Assembly: GCF_900115345.1 (NCBI RefSeq)
Contig: NZ_FOWC01000001.1
Location: 682,001 to 746,000, forward strand
Direction: 5' to 3'
DNA: 64,000 nucleotides
Origin: Amycolatopsis rubida
GTDB taxonomy: Bacteria > Actinomycetota > Actinomycetes > Mycobacteriales > Pseudonocardiaceae
Below the pieces are notes generated by a model. The model worked only from the letters and a program-made list of their open reading frames with translations. It made no database searches and had not been told where the DNA came from. The translations under genes were made by a program, and so were the position numbers. Below are positions 17,310 through 26,000 of this stretch, one piece after another (position 1 is the stretch's first letter; every line of letters starts with the position of its first letter).

Positions 17310-20300
17310 CTAATATCTGACTACCCGCTCTTTGAGAAGAGCGAGCAACGTCTCCCAGTCTCGATCTTTCAGATAAGTTACCGCATATTCGACAATCGTG
17401 CCCGGGCTGAGCTCATTACTCAGGAGCGGGCCGCAGACATCCGCGCAGGGCGACCGCTCGGTAAACAATCTTTCAATAGTCTTGGGATCGATCTTCGCCT
17501 TGCGCAGCGTATTGATGATCACCTCTTCGGAGTGCCCGGCGGCTCCGCTGATCGCGCCGATGTACCCGTCCGGAAGGATTCCCGTCGGATCCTTGTATCC
17601 GGGAACCTTGGCAATCGCGATGTTCCTTTTCATGTCGCCTTTGAAGCGAAACCCCAGCTCCATCCGGTAGCGGAAAGCCAGGTTGGCGAGATCGTTCGGG
17701 TCCGCAGTGGCACGTGCGTACAAAACCGGCTTGATGATCAGGCAAGGAACACCGGCCGCTACGGCCCGGCCCGCCGCCGCGAAGGTGAGGCACGATCCCG
17801 CGGAGTTGCGGATGAAATTCAGCGCGAGGTCGCCCAGCTTGTTGCGGACCGTGATCCCCTGGAGGAATCCCTCCTCGGTCAGCGCGCCCAATCTGGTCGC
17901 GAGCAGGGAATCGGCCGCCACCCCGGTCAGGAGGTCCGCTCCGATGGTGATCTCAAGACCCACCCCGGCCGCTTCCGCGAAGGCTCCGGCCGAAGCACCC
18001 GCCAGCGCGCCTACCAGCGGGGCGGTGCACGTCTCGGCACAGATGATCCCCACGCCGACGGCGACTCCGGCGACGATCGCACCCGCGATCCCCCACCAGC
18101 GGTCCGTGTCCGCCTCGTCCTCGGCCTTTTCCTTCGCGTCCGAGATCGCCTTGTTGATCAGGTACGTCAGCGCCGGGTTGTACGCGCCCTTGAGGCAGTC
18201 GTTGAACGTCTGCTCGCTGTACTGCTTGAGCTGATTGCAGACCGCGACGTTCCGCTCCGACTCGCCCTTCGGGTCGTTGACCATCCGCGAAGCCCTGGCA
18301 ACGCAGTCATCGTGATCCGGGCCGCTGGGAACGGCGCCGCAGGCGTTGTTGACGTCGTCGGAGAACTTCTTCTTGGCATCGGCGATTTCTTGATTCGCCT
18401 TGGCTATCGCCTTGTCGCGCGCTTCGTTCGCGGCCTTGACCGCGTCGTTCGCGTCCTTACCGGCATCGATCGCGTCCTGGTACGCCTGATGCGCCGCGGC
18501 GATGGCACTCTGCGCGTACCGCGTCGCGATGTTCGCCGAGTGCCGCGCCGAAGCCGCCGACTGCGAAGCCCGAACAGCCGCTTGCGATGCTCGCTTCGCC
18601 GCGTCAGCGGCTTGCGCGGCGGACTGATTGGCTTGCCGCGCGGACTCCTGCGCGTCGCGTGCGGACTGGACAGCCTGAGTTGCCGACGCCACAGCGTCTT
18701 TGGCGTAGCCACGAGCCTGCGCGGCGTAGGCTTCCGCGTCCTTGGCCGCGTTGCGCGCGGTCGCCGCGACAGATTGCGCGGTAGCCGCGTTTTCCGCCGC
18801 CTTGGCCGCGATCGACGTAGCTTCCGAGACCAATCCGGCGACGGCGGCGTTGTGTGCGGCGGACTCCCGGTCATGCCGGGCCGCGATGTACTGGCCGTTG
18901 AGCCGGTACTGCCGCACGATGTCCGGCGAACCCGCCAGCGCGGCCTGCGCGAGCATCCGCGCTTCCGGACCGGTGTCCTGGTTCGCGATGAGCTGATTCA
19001 GCGCGATCCGGTCGTCTTTTTCCCGGGCGATGTTCTGCCCGGTATCCAGGAACTTCCGGTACGCCTCAACCGTTCCGGCGTCGAGCGCCTTCTGCGCTTC
19101 GGAAACGACGACGGCGTCACCGGACGCGCGCGCCGCAGCCAGCACCTGGTCGACCTGGATCCGGAAGTCGTTGTTCTCGCCCGGGTAATCCGGAGCCGCC
19201 AGGAACTGCTTGACGTCGGCGTCGCTTCCGGCCAACGCCTTTTCCGCTGCCGTCTTCTTGGCGGGCACCGCGTCGGCGACCAGTTCCTGCAGCGTCTCCC
19301 GGTCGTCCTGCCCCGCGGCACGGGCGATCCCGGTCTGGACGAACTCGAGCACCTCGCGATCGGCACCGGAAAGCGCGCCTTCGGCCGCCGATTTGGTCCA
19401 CGGGCCGCCGGTCTCCAGCAGCCGCAACGCGACCTTGCGACCATCGGTCACGACTAGCGCGGGATCTGTTCCCGGCGCAGTCGCCTCAGCGAGCAGGCGG
19501 TTCGTTTCAGCGTCGCGCTGTGCCTCTTGCGCGGCGTTCCACTTGCGAGTCAGCCCGAGCTGGTCCTGGACCTCGATCGCCTGGTGCGCCGCGTCCGTAG
19601 CCTGGTCTGCCTGGACAGCGAGACGATCGGCGTCGGCCTTCCGGGCAGCGTCGTAAATACGTTTGGCCTGCGCCGCCGCGTCACTGGCGATCTTCGCGGC
19701 AGCCGTTGCCGCGTTCGCGTGGTCCGTTGCCAGCTGAGCAGCGTGCTCAGCCTCGCCCGCATGCTGCGCCGCGTCGTCCGCGGCAGCCGCGGCCAACGCC
19801 GCGTCCACCACAGCCCGGGCGGCGAGTTCGCGAGCCTGCGCCGCAGCGGCATCAGCCTCGTCCGCGAAGGCCCGAGCAGCGGCAGCCGAACGATTGGCCC
19901 GGTCGGCCTCCCGTGCCGCCTTCGCGGCCGCTGCCTCTGCCTGGCGAGCATCCGCACCGGCATGCTGCGCCCATTTGACCGCTGCCCGCGCGGACGCGGC
20001 CGACTTCTCCGCGTTCTGCCCGGCCGAACCTGCCGCGTCGACCGCTTCCCGGGCATGGCCGAGAGCCACCCGGGCCAGGTCGATCGCGTCCTGGGCCTTC
20101 TTCGCCTCGATCGACGCGGACGCCGCGTCCTTCGCTGCCTTCGACGCGTCCCCAGCCTTGCCGCGATCCACCCGCGCTGCGGCGGCCGCATTCCACGCCG
20201 CAGCCGAGGCGTTACCGGCCTTCGAGGCCGCAGCAGCCGCACGTGAAGCAGCTTGTGCGGCTACCCGCGCCGCAGCGGTAGCCGCATTGGCCGCGCCCAT

Positions 20301-21275
20301 AGCGGCCTGCGCCGCGCTCGCTGCCCGATTCGCTGCCGTCGCCGCGCGACCAGCCGCATCCGCTGCACCGGCTGCGTTGTCCTTGGCCGCTTCAGCGGCC
20401 TTCTCCGCGAGTTCGCTCGCTTGCCGGGCCTTGTCGGCTTCTTCCAGCGCACGGGCCGCGGAGTCCTTGGCGGCCTGCGTCTTCTCCGCGGCCTGCTGCC
20501 CCGCGATCTTCGCCGAGTCCAGCAGTTGCTGGATGCTGTCGGTCTCCTGGTCCCGAGCTGCCGCGATTTCCCACTCGCGGTCGAGGAAGATCCGCAGTGC
20601 GTTCGGGGAACTGTCACCGAGAGCGGTCTGTGCGGCGGCCTGCACTTCCTTTCCGCCGACGGCCAGGATCTGGTTGACCCGCAGCCGCAGATCGACCGCC
20701 TCCGCCTTCGCCGCGGTGGTGTTCAGGAACTCGTGCAGTGCGTCTGAACTGCCGTCGTCCAAGGCGGTCTGGGCGGCCTTGCGCACCTGCGGACCGCCGG
20801 CCGCGAGGACCTGGTTGACCCTGACCCGAAGGTCGGTGGTCGACGCGGTGCCCCAGCCCGCGTCCAGGAAATTCCGCAACGCCTTGGGATCCGTGTCCGC
20901 GGCGTCGAGTGCCCGCTGAGCGGCACTCTTCACGGCGGGTCCGCCGGAAGCGAGAAGCTGGTCGACCGCGATCCGGTCGTCCAGAGTGGTCAGCCGGTCT
21001 AGATTGTCCGTCAGGAACGCGTTGACCTCGGCGTCCGATCCGGTCAACGCACGCTCTGCGGCCGCTTTCGTCTGGGATCCGGCGTCCCGCCAGATGATCA
21101 GGACCTTGCCCCGCGGGCTCAAGATCGGGCTGGCCGAGCCGGTGGCCGCGGGTGCGGCTTGCCGCGCCGGTTCGGCCGCTGCCTGCCGGACGCCGAGTTG
21201 CATGGTCAGGGCCATCACGAGGATGGCGATCAGGCTGGCGCGCCATGCCCGCCACGTTCTTCGAACCAGTTTCAT
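17310..21275 (-). CDS. Giant secreted ALF-repeat protein with C-terminal deaminase-like toxin domain
   Basis: This is a 1321-residue exported protein. A Sec-type signal peptide (MKLVRRTWRAWRAS then a hydrophobic core ending QAAAEP) supports the ATG at 21275; a TTG at 21308 is an alternative. Residues ~50-250 and ~640-850 are ALF repeats (A-A-x-x-AL ... FL units with D-x-R-x-x-V/I). Residues ~260-620 and ~870-1030 are very long Ala-rich coiled coil. A hydrophobic stretch lies at ~1080-1130. The last ~100 residues hold H1248-S-E1250 and P-C1277-x-x-x-C1281, the zinc-binding H-x-E and PC...C signature of cytidine-deaminase-fold toxins, though with three residues between the cysteines instead of the usual two. 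It was probably built for delivery, with the tip deaminating nucleic acids or nucleotides. Two small paralogous genes follow downstream. Confidence 0.85.
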   Translation of the reverse strand: MKLVRRTWRAWRASLIAILVMALTMQLGVRQAAAEPARQAAPAATGSASPILSPRGKVLIIWRDAGSQTKAAAERALTGSDAEVNAFLTDNLDRLTTLDDRIAVDQLLASGGPAVKSAAQRALDAADTDPKALRNFLDAGWGTASTTDLRVRVNQVLAAGGPQVRKAAQTALDDGSSDALHEFLNTTAAKAEAVDLRLRVNQILAVGGKEVQAAAQTALGDSSPNALRIFLDREWEIAAARDQETDSIQQLLDSAKIAGQQAAEKTQAAKDSAARALEEADKARQASELAEKAAEAAKDNAAGAADAAGRAATAANRAASAAQAAMGAANAATAAARVAAQAASRAAAAASKAGNASAAAWNAAAAARVDRGKAGDASKAAKDAASASIEAKKAQDAIDLARVALGHAREAVDAAGSAGQNAEKSAASARAAVKWAQHAGADARQAEAAAAKAAREADRANRSAAAARAFADEADAAAAQARELAARAVVDAALAAAAADDAAQHAGEAEHAAQLATDHANAATAAAKIASDAAAQAKRIYDAARKADADRLAVQADQATDAAHQAIEVQDQLGLTRKWNAAQEAQRDAETNRLLAEATAPGTDPALVVTDGRKVALRLLETGGPWTKSAAEGALSGADREVLEFVQTGIARAAGQDDRETLQELVADAVPAKKTAAEKALAGSDADVKQFLAAPDYPGENNDFRIQVDQVLAAARASGDAVVVSEAQKALDAGTVEAYRKFLDTGQNIAREKDDRIALNQLIANQDTGPEARMLAQAALAGSPDIVRQYRLNGQYIAARHDRESAAHNAAVAGLVSEATSIAAKAAENAATAQSVAATARNAAKDAEAYAAQARGYAKDAVASATQAVQSARDAQESARQANQSAAQAADAAKRASQAAVRASQSAASARHSANIATRYAQSAIAAAHQAYQDAIDAGKDANDAVKAANEARDKAIAKANQEIADAKKKFSDDVNNACGAVPSGPDHDDCVARASRMVNDPKGESERNVAVCNQLKQYSEQTFNDCLKGAYNPALTYLINKAISDAKEKAEDEADTDRWWGIAGAIVAGVAVGVGIICAETCTAPLVGALAGASAGAFAEAAGVGLEITIGADLLTGVAADSLLATRLGALTEEGFLQGITVRNKLGDLALNFIRNSAGSCLTFAAAGRAVAAGVPCLIIKPVLYARATADPNDLANLAFRYRMELGFRFKGDMKRNIAIAKVPGYKDPTGILPDGYIGAISGAAGHSEEVIINTLRKAKIDPKTIERLFTERSPCADVCGPLLSNELSPGTIVEYAVTYLKDRDWETLLALLKERVVRY

Positions 21276-21539
21276 GACCCTCTTCTCGAGAATGTCTTGT
21301 TTTGTCAAAAGGACATGACAAAGAAAGCCGAGTCAGCAGAATCGAGATCGGCGAACAAGTCTGCGAAAGCCTGGCACTAAACCACAGATAAGCCGCGAAC
21401 AAGACGCGGCCACGTCAGGTTAGCAATCAACAGGAACCGAGATAGCTGTGACTCTCCTCACAGCAATGCCCAGTAATACCCGCATTTCACCAGCGATAGC
21501 AATGCAGACGAGCGGTAGCGATCAATCGAACGGATTGAC
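21276..21539. promoter_or_regulatory. Divergent promoter region of the toxin-like and secreted-protein genes
   Basis: This 264-base gap between the giant secreted protein (minus) and the secreted protein at 21540 (plus) is noticeably less GC-rich than the surroundings. It must hold the promoters of both genes. No specific operator or clear core promoter can be assigned by eye, and no extra ORF with a good ribosome-binding site is seen. Confidence 0.4.
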
Positions 21540-22073
21540 ATGCACATCAGGAAACTGGGGATCAGCACTGTCGCCGCGGCGGCAGCAATTACTTCATTCA
21601 GCCTATGGACCGCGGAAGCTTCTACTGATACTCCGCAGGCTGCGGCCGACGAACCAGGTTCTCTCGTGGAGGACTATTCGTACCCGGGTGCCGCCTTAAT
21701 TCAGCAGAAGTACAACGTGGTCCTCACCTCCGGCGACGGACACATTGTTTTCGCCGACTGTGCGACCCCGCCCGACGGAAACGTCGGCGTGCTCCAGGTC
21801 CGTTCTACGGAAAACGTAGGCAAGGACGGGCTTGTCTGCTTCAAGGTTCTCGCGGCCACCGGACGCCTCGAGCTTCGGATCCCCGCGGTCTTCGAGATCC
21901 GCGGCGACGGCCGGGTCTCCGGCTCCGGCCACAAGATGAAGGCCGACCTCACCACCGACGCCGGCCAGCACTCGACGGTCGACGTCGCCGGTTACGGCAG
22001 CACCCCGGTCGGCATCGGCAGCAATCCGAACAACGCTCCCACCACGCTCCTCCAGCTCACGGTCAGCCCTTGA
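21540..22073 (+). CDS. Secreted protein of unknown function
   Basis: This is a 177-residue protein with a signal peptide (MHIRKLGISTVAAAAAITSF, cleavage near EAS/TDT). The mature part is beta-rich, with a possible disulfide between C70 (FADCATPP) and C96 (GLVCFKV). There are no membrane anchors or lipobox. The next gene, a secreted pseudo-protease/lectin fusion, starts within tens of bases, and an in-frame TTG even overlaps this stop, so the two are likely co-transcribed. The family is not recognised. It may be a structural or binding protein secreted together with its neighbour. Confidence 0.75.
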   Translation: MHIRKLGISTVAAAAAITSFSLWTAEASTDTPQAAADEPGSLVEDYSYPGAALIQQKYNVVLTSGDGHIVFADCATPPDGNVGVLQVRSTENVGKDGLVCFKVLAATGRLELRIPAVFEIRGDGRVSGSGHKMKADLTTDAGQHSTVDVAGYGSTPVGIGSNPNNAPTTLLQLTVSP

Positions 22074-22120
22074 GCCAGCGAAAGGCCAGCACTCCGCCGG
22101 ATCTCGACGGAAGAACGTCC

Positions 22121-23464
22121 GTGCCTCGAAAAACCCGCAGAATCCTGGCTCTCTCCGCCACTCTGGTCACCGGTGGCGTGCTCACCGCAGTCCCAGCGCA
22201 CGCGATTTCCGGCGGTACTGTCGTGCCCTCCGGAACGTCGGGCTACCTTGCTCGCATCACGACGCCCACCAAAGCCTGCTCAGCCGCACTGATCGATCCG
22301 TCGTGGGTGATCACCTCGGCGAACTGCCTGACCGCGAGCGCCACCGGTGCTCCCACGGAGAATGCGACGGTGAGCGTCGGTGCGGTCGACGTCAGCACCG
22401 GAGCAGGGACGAACGCCAAGGTCGTCAAGGTGATCGGACGAAACGACCGCGACGTCGCGCTGGCCAAACTCGACAAGCCCGCAACCGGGATCACGCCGGT
22501 CGCGCTGGCCACGACCGCTCCGACAAGCGGGGAGACCCTCCAACTGGCCGGGTTTGGCCGTACCGCGACCGAATGGGTGCCTGCCCGGCCGTCCGTCGCC
22601 TCGTTCGCTGTCTCGTCGGTGAACGCCACCGAGGTGGCGGTGACCTCGGCCAGCGGCTCGGACACCTGCCTCGGCGACGCTGGCGGCCCCGCCTTGCGCA
22701 CGGCGGGCGACAAGGTCGAGGTCGTGGCGGTCAACAGCCGGTCCTGGCAGCACGGTTGTCTCGCGGTCACCGAAACCCAGCAGGGCGACACCGAAGCCCG
22801 GGTCGACGACCTCGCCGACTGGGTCCGGCAGAACACCGTCCCGACGCCGGTGAGCTGCCCGAACGGCGCGGTCGTCTGGGACGACATGGCAGACGGCAGC
22901 CTGTGGCGGCACATCCACAATGGACCGGTGAACGGCACAGCGAGCTGGACCGAACCGACCAAATCGAGCGGCAACGGCTGGTTCGGGCGACCGGTCGCGG
23001 GCAAGAACGGCGCGATGTGGGACGTCCACCGTTCGTACGGCGCGGGCGATCCGTACGGCGACGGCGTGCTCAAGCTCTGGAAGTGGGACGGCGCGAACCT
23101 GACCGGCGGCAAGGCGGTCGGCGACGGCTGGGCCCGGTACCTCACGCCGGAGTTCAAGGATCGCATCACCGTCGACCAGTCCGGTCGCATTTTCATGGTC
23201 AACGACCAGGGCGAGCTGCGCGCCTACTTTTGGGACGACGCTGCCGACAAGTGGGGCGACGGCAACGGCCAGCTCGTCGACACCGGCTGGACGAAGTACG
23301 ACTCGATCACCGCTGCCGGCGACGGCGTGCTCTACGCCCGGACGCCGAACGGCAATCTGTACCGCTTCCAGTACGACTTCGGCGCGGCGAAGTGGACTCA
23401 GCGGGGAGAAGCTGGTTGGCACCGGATGGAATATCTTCAGCGGCATCTTCTCGCCTGGAGCTGA
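22121..23464 (+). CDS. Secreted trypsin-fold pseudoprotease fused to tachylectin-like domain (frameshifted)
   Basis: The GTG at 22121 is chosen because GGAAGAA lies five bases upstream and it begins a perfect signal peptide (MPRKTRRILALSA, ending AVPAHA). The mature protein starts ISGG like an activated chymotrypsin-fold protease and keeps D111 (DVALAKL). However, the catalytic His is N68 (TSANC instead of TAAHC) and the catalytic Ser is A187 (GDAGGP instead of GDSGGP), so it cannot be a normal serine protease. From about residue 250 the sequence is a tachylectin-type beta-propeller (LWKWDG, GWARY, FMVNDQGELRAY). The frame is lost at about 23414 and ends early; the rest of the propeller continues in the +1 frame to 23660. 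Confidence 0.85.
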   Translation: MPRKTRRILALSATLVTGGVLTAVPAHAISGGTVVPSGTSGYLARITTPTKACSAALIDPSWVITSANCLTASATGAPTENATVSVGAVDVSTGAGTNAKVVKVIGRNDRDVALAKLDKPATGITPVALATTAPTSGETLQLAGFGRTATEWVPARPSVASFAVSSVNATEVAVTSASGSDTCLGDAGGPALRTAGDKVEVVAVNSRSWQHGCLAVTETQQGDTEARVDDLADWVRQNTVPTPVSCPNGAVVWDDMADGSLWRHIHNGPVNGTASWTEPTKSSGNGWFGRPVAGKNGAMWDVHRSYGAGDPYGDGVLKLWKWDGANLTGGKAVGDGWARYLTPEFKDRITVDQSGRIFMVNDQGELRAYFWDDAADKWGDGNGQLVDTGWTKYDSITAAGDGVLYARTPNGNLYRFQYDFGAAKWTQRGEAGWHRMEYLQRHLLAWS

Positions 23465-23660
23465 CATCCTGTACGGCCGCGGGGCCTACGGTCCGGGCCC
23501 GTGGGACGGCAAGGACGGCCCGGTTCTGCGCTGGTACCGATACTCCGCGAACACCGACACCTGGCTGCCGGTAGGCACCAGCGGCACGAGCGTCGGTTCC
23601 GGTTGGAACACCGACCTCCACGCGACGGCCGCACCGGACTCGTGCCGGCTCGTTCCGTGA
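23415..23660 (+). pseudogene. Out-of-frame C-terminal part of the tachylectin-like domain
   Basis: Reading from 23415 in the +1 frame gives VGTGWNIFSGIFSPGADILYG, then WDGKDGPVLRWYRYS and WLPVGTSGTSVGSGWNTD, ending at TGA 23658-23660. These are the propeller repeats expected next in the 22121 protein. Removing one G at 23414/23415 would join the two parts into a 512-residue protein. This is either a sequencing error, a real inactivating mutation, or a slippage site (GCTGGTTGG). Confidence 0.8.
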
Positions 23661-23680
23661 GCTGAGCTCTCTTTCAACGA

Positions 23681-23716
23681 CTGAGGGGGCCACCCGAACC
23701 CGGGCGGCCCCCTCAG
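23681..23716. terminator. Strong bidirectional terminator hairpin
   Basis: Arms at 23681-23696 and 23701-23716 form a 16-base stem with one A-C mismatch and a four-base loop. It lies between the convergent lectin-fusion gene and the flippase-like gene. Confidence 0.85.
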
Positions 23717-23727
23717 TACGCGAGAAC

Positions 23728-24741
23728 TCAGGCGGCGTCGACCGGAACCGGCCGCCGGGCCGCCATCTTCGCGCCCAGCGCGGCGAAACCGGCTGTGAGC
23801 AGGTCCGCCACGGTGAACATGACCCGCGACGCCACCGCGAACGCCGTCGCCTGGCCGACCGTCAGTCCGCTTGCCGTGAGAACCGCGACCTGCGCGACCT
23901 CGCGGACGCCGACCCCGCTGGGCAAGATGAAGGCGAACGTGCCGACCGTCATCGCGACGGCCATCGCGCCCACGCACAGGATGAAACCGTTGAAGCCCGG
24001 CGCGCCGACCGAGTTTGCCAGCAGCCACAGGTGCACACCCTGCAGGGCCCACGCGCCGGTGGAGGCGCCGAACGCCTTGAGCACCACGCCCCAGCCCAGC
24101 GATTCGGCGAGCGGTGGACGGCGCAGGAGCTTCAGAACCAGCGACGTGCCCCAGGTCAGGATGCGCGGGTGCAGCAGCGCGAGACCGACCGGGATCAGCA
24201 CGAACAGCCACATCGCGCGCGGGCTGTTGCTGAACACCGCCGGTGCCGCGAGCAGCGACACGACCAGCGCGGAAACCACGCTCACGCCCAGCTGGATCAG
24301 CGAGCCGGTGAAAATCCGGGCCCTCGCCAGGCCCGCCTTGCGGCCCAGTTCCATCTGCAGCAGGTAGGCCCACACCGAACCCGGCACGTATTTGCCGAGC
24401 GAGCCGACCAAGCAGATCTGCGCGCCGCGGGCGTAGCCGATCGGCTTGCCTAGGTGGTCGACCAGGACCTGCCAGCCCCAGGTGGACACCATGATCGCCA
24501 GGATCAGCGCCACCAGGCTCAGGGCCGAGGACTGCCAGGCGACGTCGGACAGCGTGTGCCAGAACTCGTCCCAGTTGGACGCCAGGCTCTTCGCCGCGAA
24601 GCCGATCACCAGGAGGATGGCGACCCAGCGCACGACGTCGAGCACCCGCGCCTTGGTGGACTTGGGGGCTTTTCCGGTGGTCGGGGCGTCCTCAGTGGAC
24701 GGGGTGTCGTCCCCCGGGCTCTGCGTACGAACGGTCGTCAC
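23728..24741 (-). CDS. Flippase-like membrane protein (LPG synthase TM-domain/UPF0104 family)
   Basis: This 337-residue protein has a hydrophilic N-terminal ~35 residues and about eight membrane helices. The family signature GSLGKYVPGSVWAY is near residue 115, and GVGVREVAQVAVL is near residue 270. Members are related to the transmembrane domain of lysylphosphatidylglycerol synthase and to AglD-type proteins that act on lipid-linked sugars. The lysyltransferase domain is absent. It is the last gene of a seven-gene operon, 14 bases after the LuxC-like gene, so I infer that it moves or modifies the lipid-linked product of that operon. The start is GTG. Confidence 0.85.
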   Translation of the reverse strand: MTTVRTQSPGDDTPSTEDAPTTGKAPKSTKARVLDVVRWVAILLVIGFAAKSLASNWDEFWHTLSDVAWQSSALSLVALILAIMVSTWGWQVLVDHLGKPIGYARGAQICLVGSLGKYVPGSVWAYLLQMELGRKAGLARARIFTGSLIQLGVSVVSALVVSLLAAPAVFSNSPRAMWLFVLIPVGLALLHPRILTWGTSLVLKLLRRPPLAESLGWGVVLKAFGASTGAWALQGVHLWLLANSVGAPGFNGFILCVGAMAVAMTVGTFAFILPSGVGVREVAQVAVLTASGLTVGQATAFAVASRVMFTVADLLTAGFAALGAKMAARRPVPVDAA

Positions 24742-24755
24742 TGCCTCTCAGCTCC

Positions 24756-26000
24756 TCAGGCCTGTACCGTGACCAGCCGGCTGAACTCGGACAGCAGATC
24801 GTAGCCGTCCCAGACCCCGGCGAACGTGAGGGCCGAGCCGAAGGGCACGACCCGGTCCACCCCGCGTCCGCCGAGCGCCGTCACGAATCCGGTCAGTTCC
24901 TCGCGGGTGAACCCGAACTGGCTCACCGTCTGGTCCTTGCGCTGCACGATCGGCACCAGCTCGTCCAGCGACGCCACCGAGGCGTTCGCGAACGTGCCCG
25001 CGCCCAGCCATTCGCGCGGCATCACCGTGGCGTCGGCCAGCTCGAGCGTCGCCAGCGCGTTGCCGTCGAAGTGGATCGACGACACCAGACCGTCGACCGC
25101 CGCGCCGTACGCCGACACCCGCTTCTGCACGGCCATTGCCGGTTCGGTGACGTGCTGTTTCGCCGCCAGCACCGCGGCGAGCAACTCGCGGAACTCCTGT
25201 CCGGCGGCCTGCGCACCCGTCTCCTCGCCGACCCAGAACACCGCGCGCGGCGACGAGCAGGCGGCCTGGTCGAACCAGTACGAGTCGTTGTAGAAGCCCT
25301 CGGCGGCCGCTTTGCGCTGCTCCGGCGCTGCCTCCTGCCAGCCGCGCACCGACGCGATCGCGAACGACGAGCGGTCCGGGAAGGTGAGGTCCCGCGCGTG
25401 CGGGGCCAGCGGGTACTTCCGCAGCGCGGCCACGGAAGCGTCGCCGCCCCAGATCACCCGCAGGTCCGCGGCCAGCGACAACGCGCCGCTGATCTCGTCG
25501 CTGCGGTCGTAGGTGACCATGCGCTGGGTGGCGCGGATGGTCGCCGCGGTCTCCGGCGAGACGTCTTCCATCGCCGCGTTCAGCGCTTCCAGCACGGCTT
25601 CCGCAGCACCGGCCGAACGCGAAGACACGCGCACGACGTTGCTGTTGCCCGCCAACGCCGACAGCGCCCACGAGTACACGAAGATGGTGTCCACATTGGC
25701 CGGCGGCACGTGGAAAACGAGCCCGCGCGGGAACCGCAGCGAGGCACCGCTGGTTTCCAAAGTGGACAGTGACTTCGCGAGTTCTCCCTTGCGCAGGAAG
25801 AAACCCAGCGAGGCCAGCTCTGGGAAGCGCCGCGCCAGCGCCGGCGCGAGCAGCTTCCGCGCGAACTTGGTGACGAACTCGACCACCCGCGGGTCGCCGA
25901 CCGTCAGCCGTCCGCCGGGCGGTTCCTCGCGCAGCTCGTCCAGCAGCGCGCCGGCCGAAACCGAGTCGCCGAGCGGAAAACGCTGTTCCAAACCACTCAC
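24756..26000 (-). CDS. LuxC-like acyl-CoA/acyl-protein reductase
   Basis: This 414-residue protein belongs to the aldehyde-dehydrogenase-fold LuxC family, which reduces a thioester-bound acyl group to an aldehyde with NADPH. The catalytic cysteine is C248 in FDQAACSSP, which matches the nucleophile region of LuxC. FHVPPANVDTIF (residues ~96-107) is a conserved cofactor-side segment. GTG at 26000 is chosen because it overlaps the LuxE-like stop (GTGA); the much longer open frame upstream is only the shadow of the LuxE-like gene. In luminous bacteria LuxC and LuxE form one complex with acyl transfer between them; the tight coupling here suggests the same. Confidence 0.9.
   Translation of the reverse strand: MSGLEQRFPLGDSVSAGALLDELREEPPGGRLTVGDPRVVEFVTKFARKLLAPALARRFPELASLGFFLRKGELAKSLSTLETSGASLRFPRGLVFHVPPANVDTIFVYSWALSALAGNSNVVRVSSRSAGAAEAVLEALNAAMEDVSPETAATIRATQRMVTYDRSDEISGALSLAADLRVIWGGDASVAALRKYPLAPHARDLTFPDRSSFAIASVRGWQEAAPEQRKAAAEGFYNDSYWFDQAACSSPRAVFWVGEETGAQAAGQEFRELLAAVLAAKQHVTEPAMAVQKRVSAYGAAVDGLVSSIHFDGNALATLELADATVMPREWLGAGTFANASVASLDELVPIVQRKDQTVSQFGFTREELTGFVTALGGRGVDRVVPFGSALTFAGVWDGYDLLSEFSRLVTVQA

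Noticed and set aside
17214..19457. Long plus-strand frame opposite the giant secreted protein
   Set aside because: Composition is Arg/Gly/Val-rich with no domain; the minus-strand protein has signal peptide, repeats and catalytic motifs.
18400..20500. Tandem DNA repeat in the Ala-rich coiled-coil region
   Set aside because: The repetition is at the amino-acid level with varied codons; no exact DNA repeat unit is visible.
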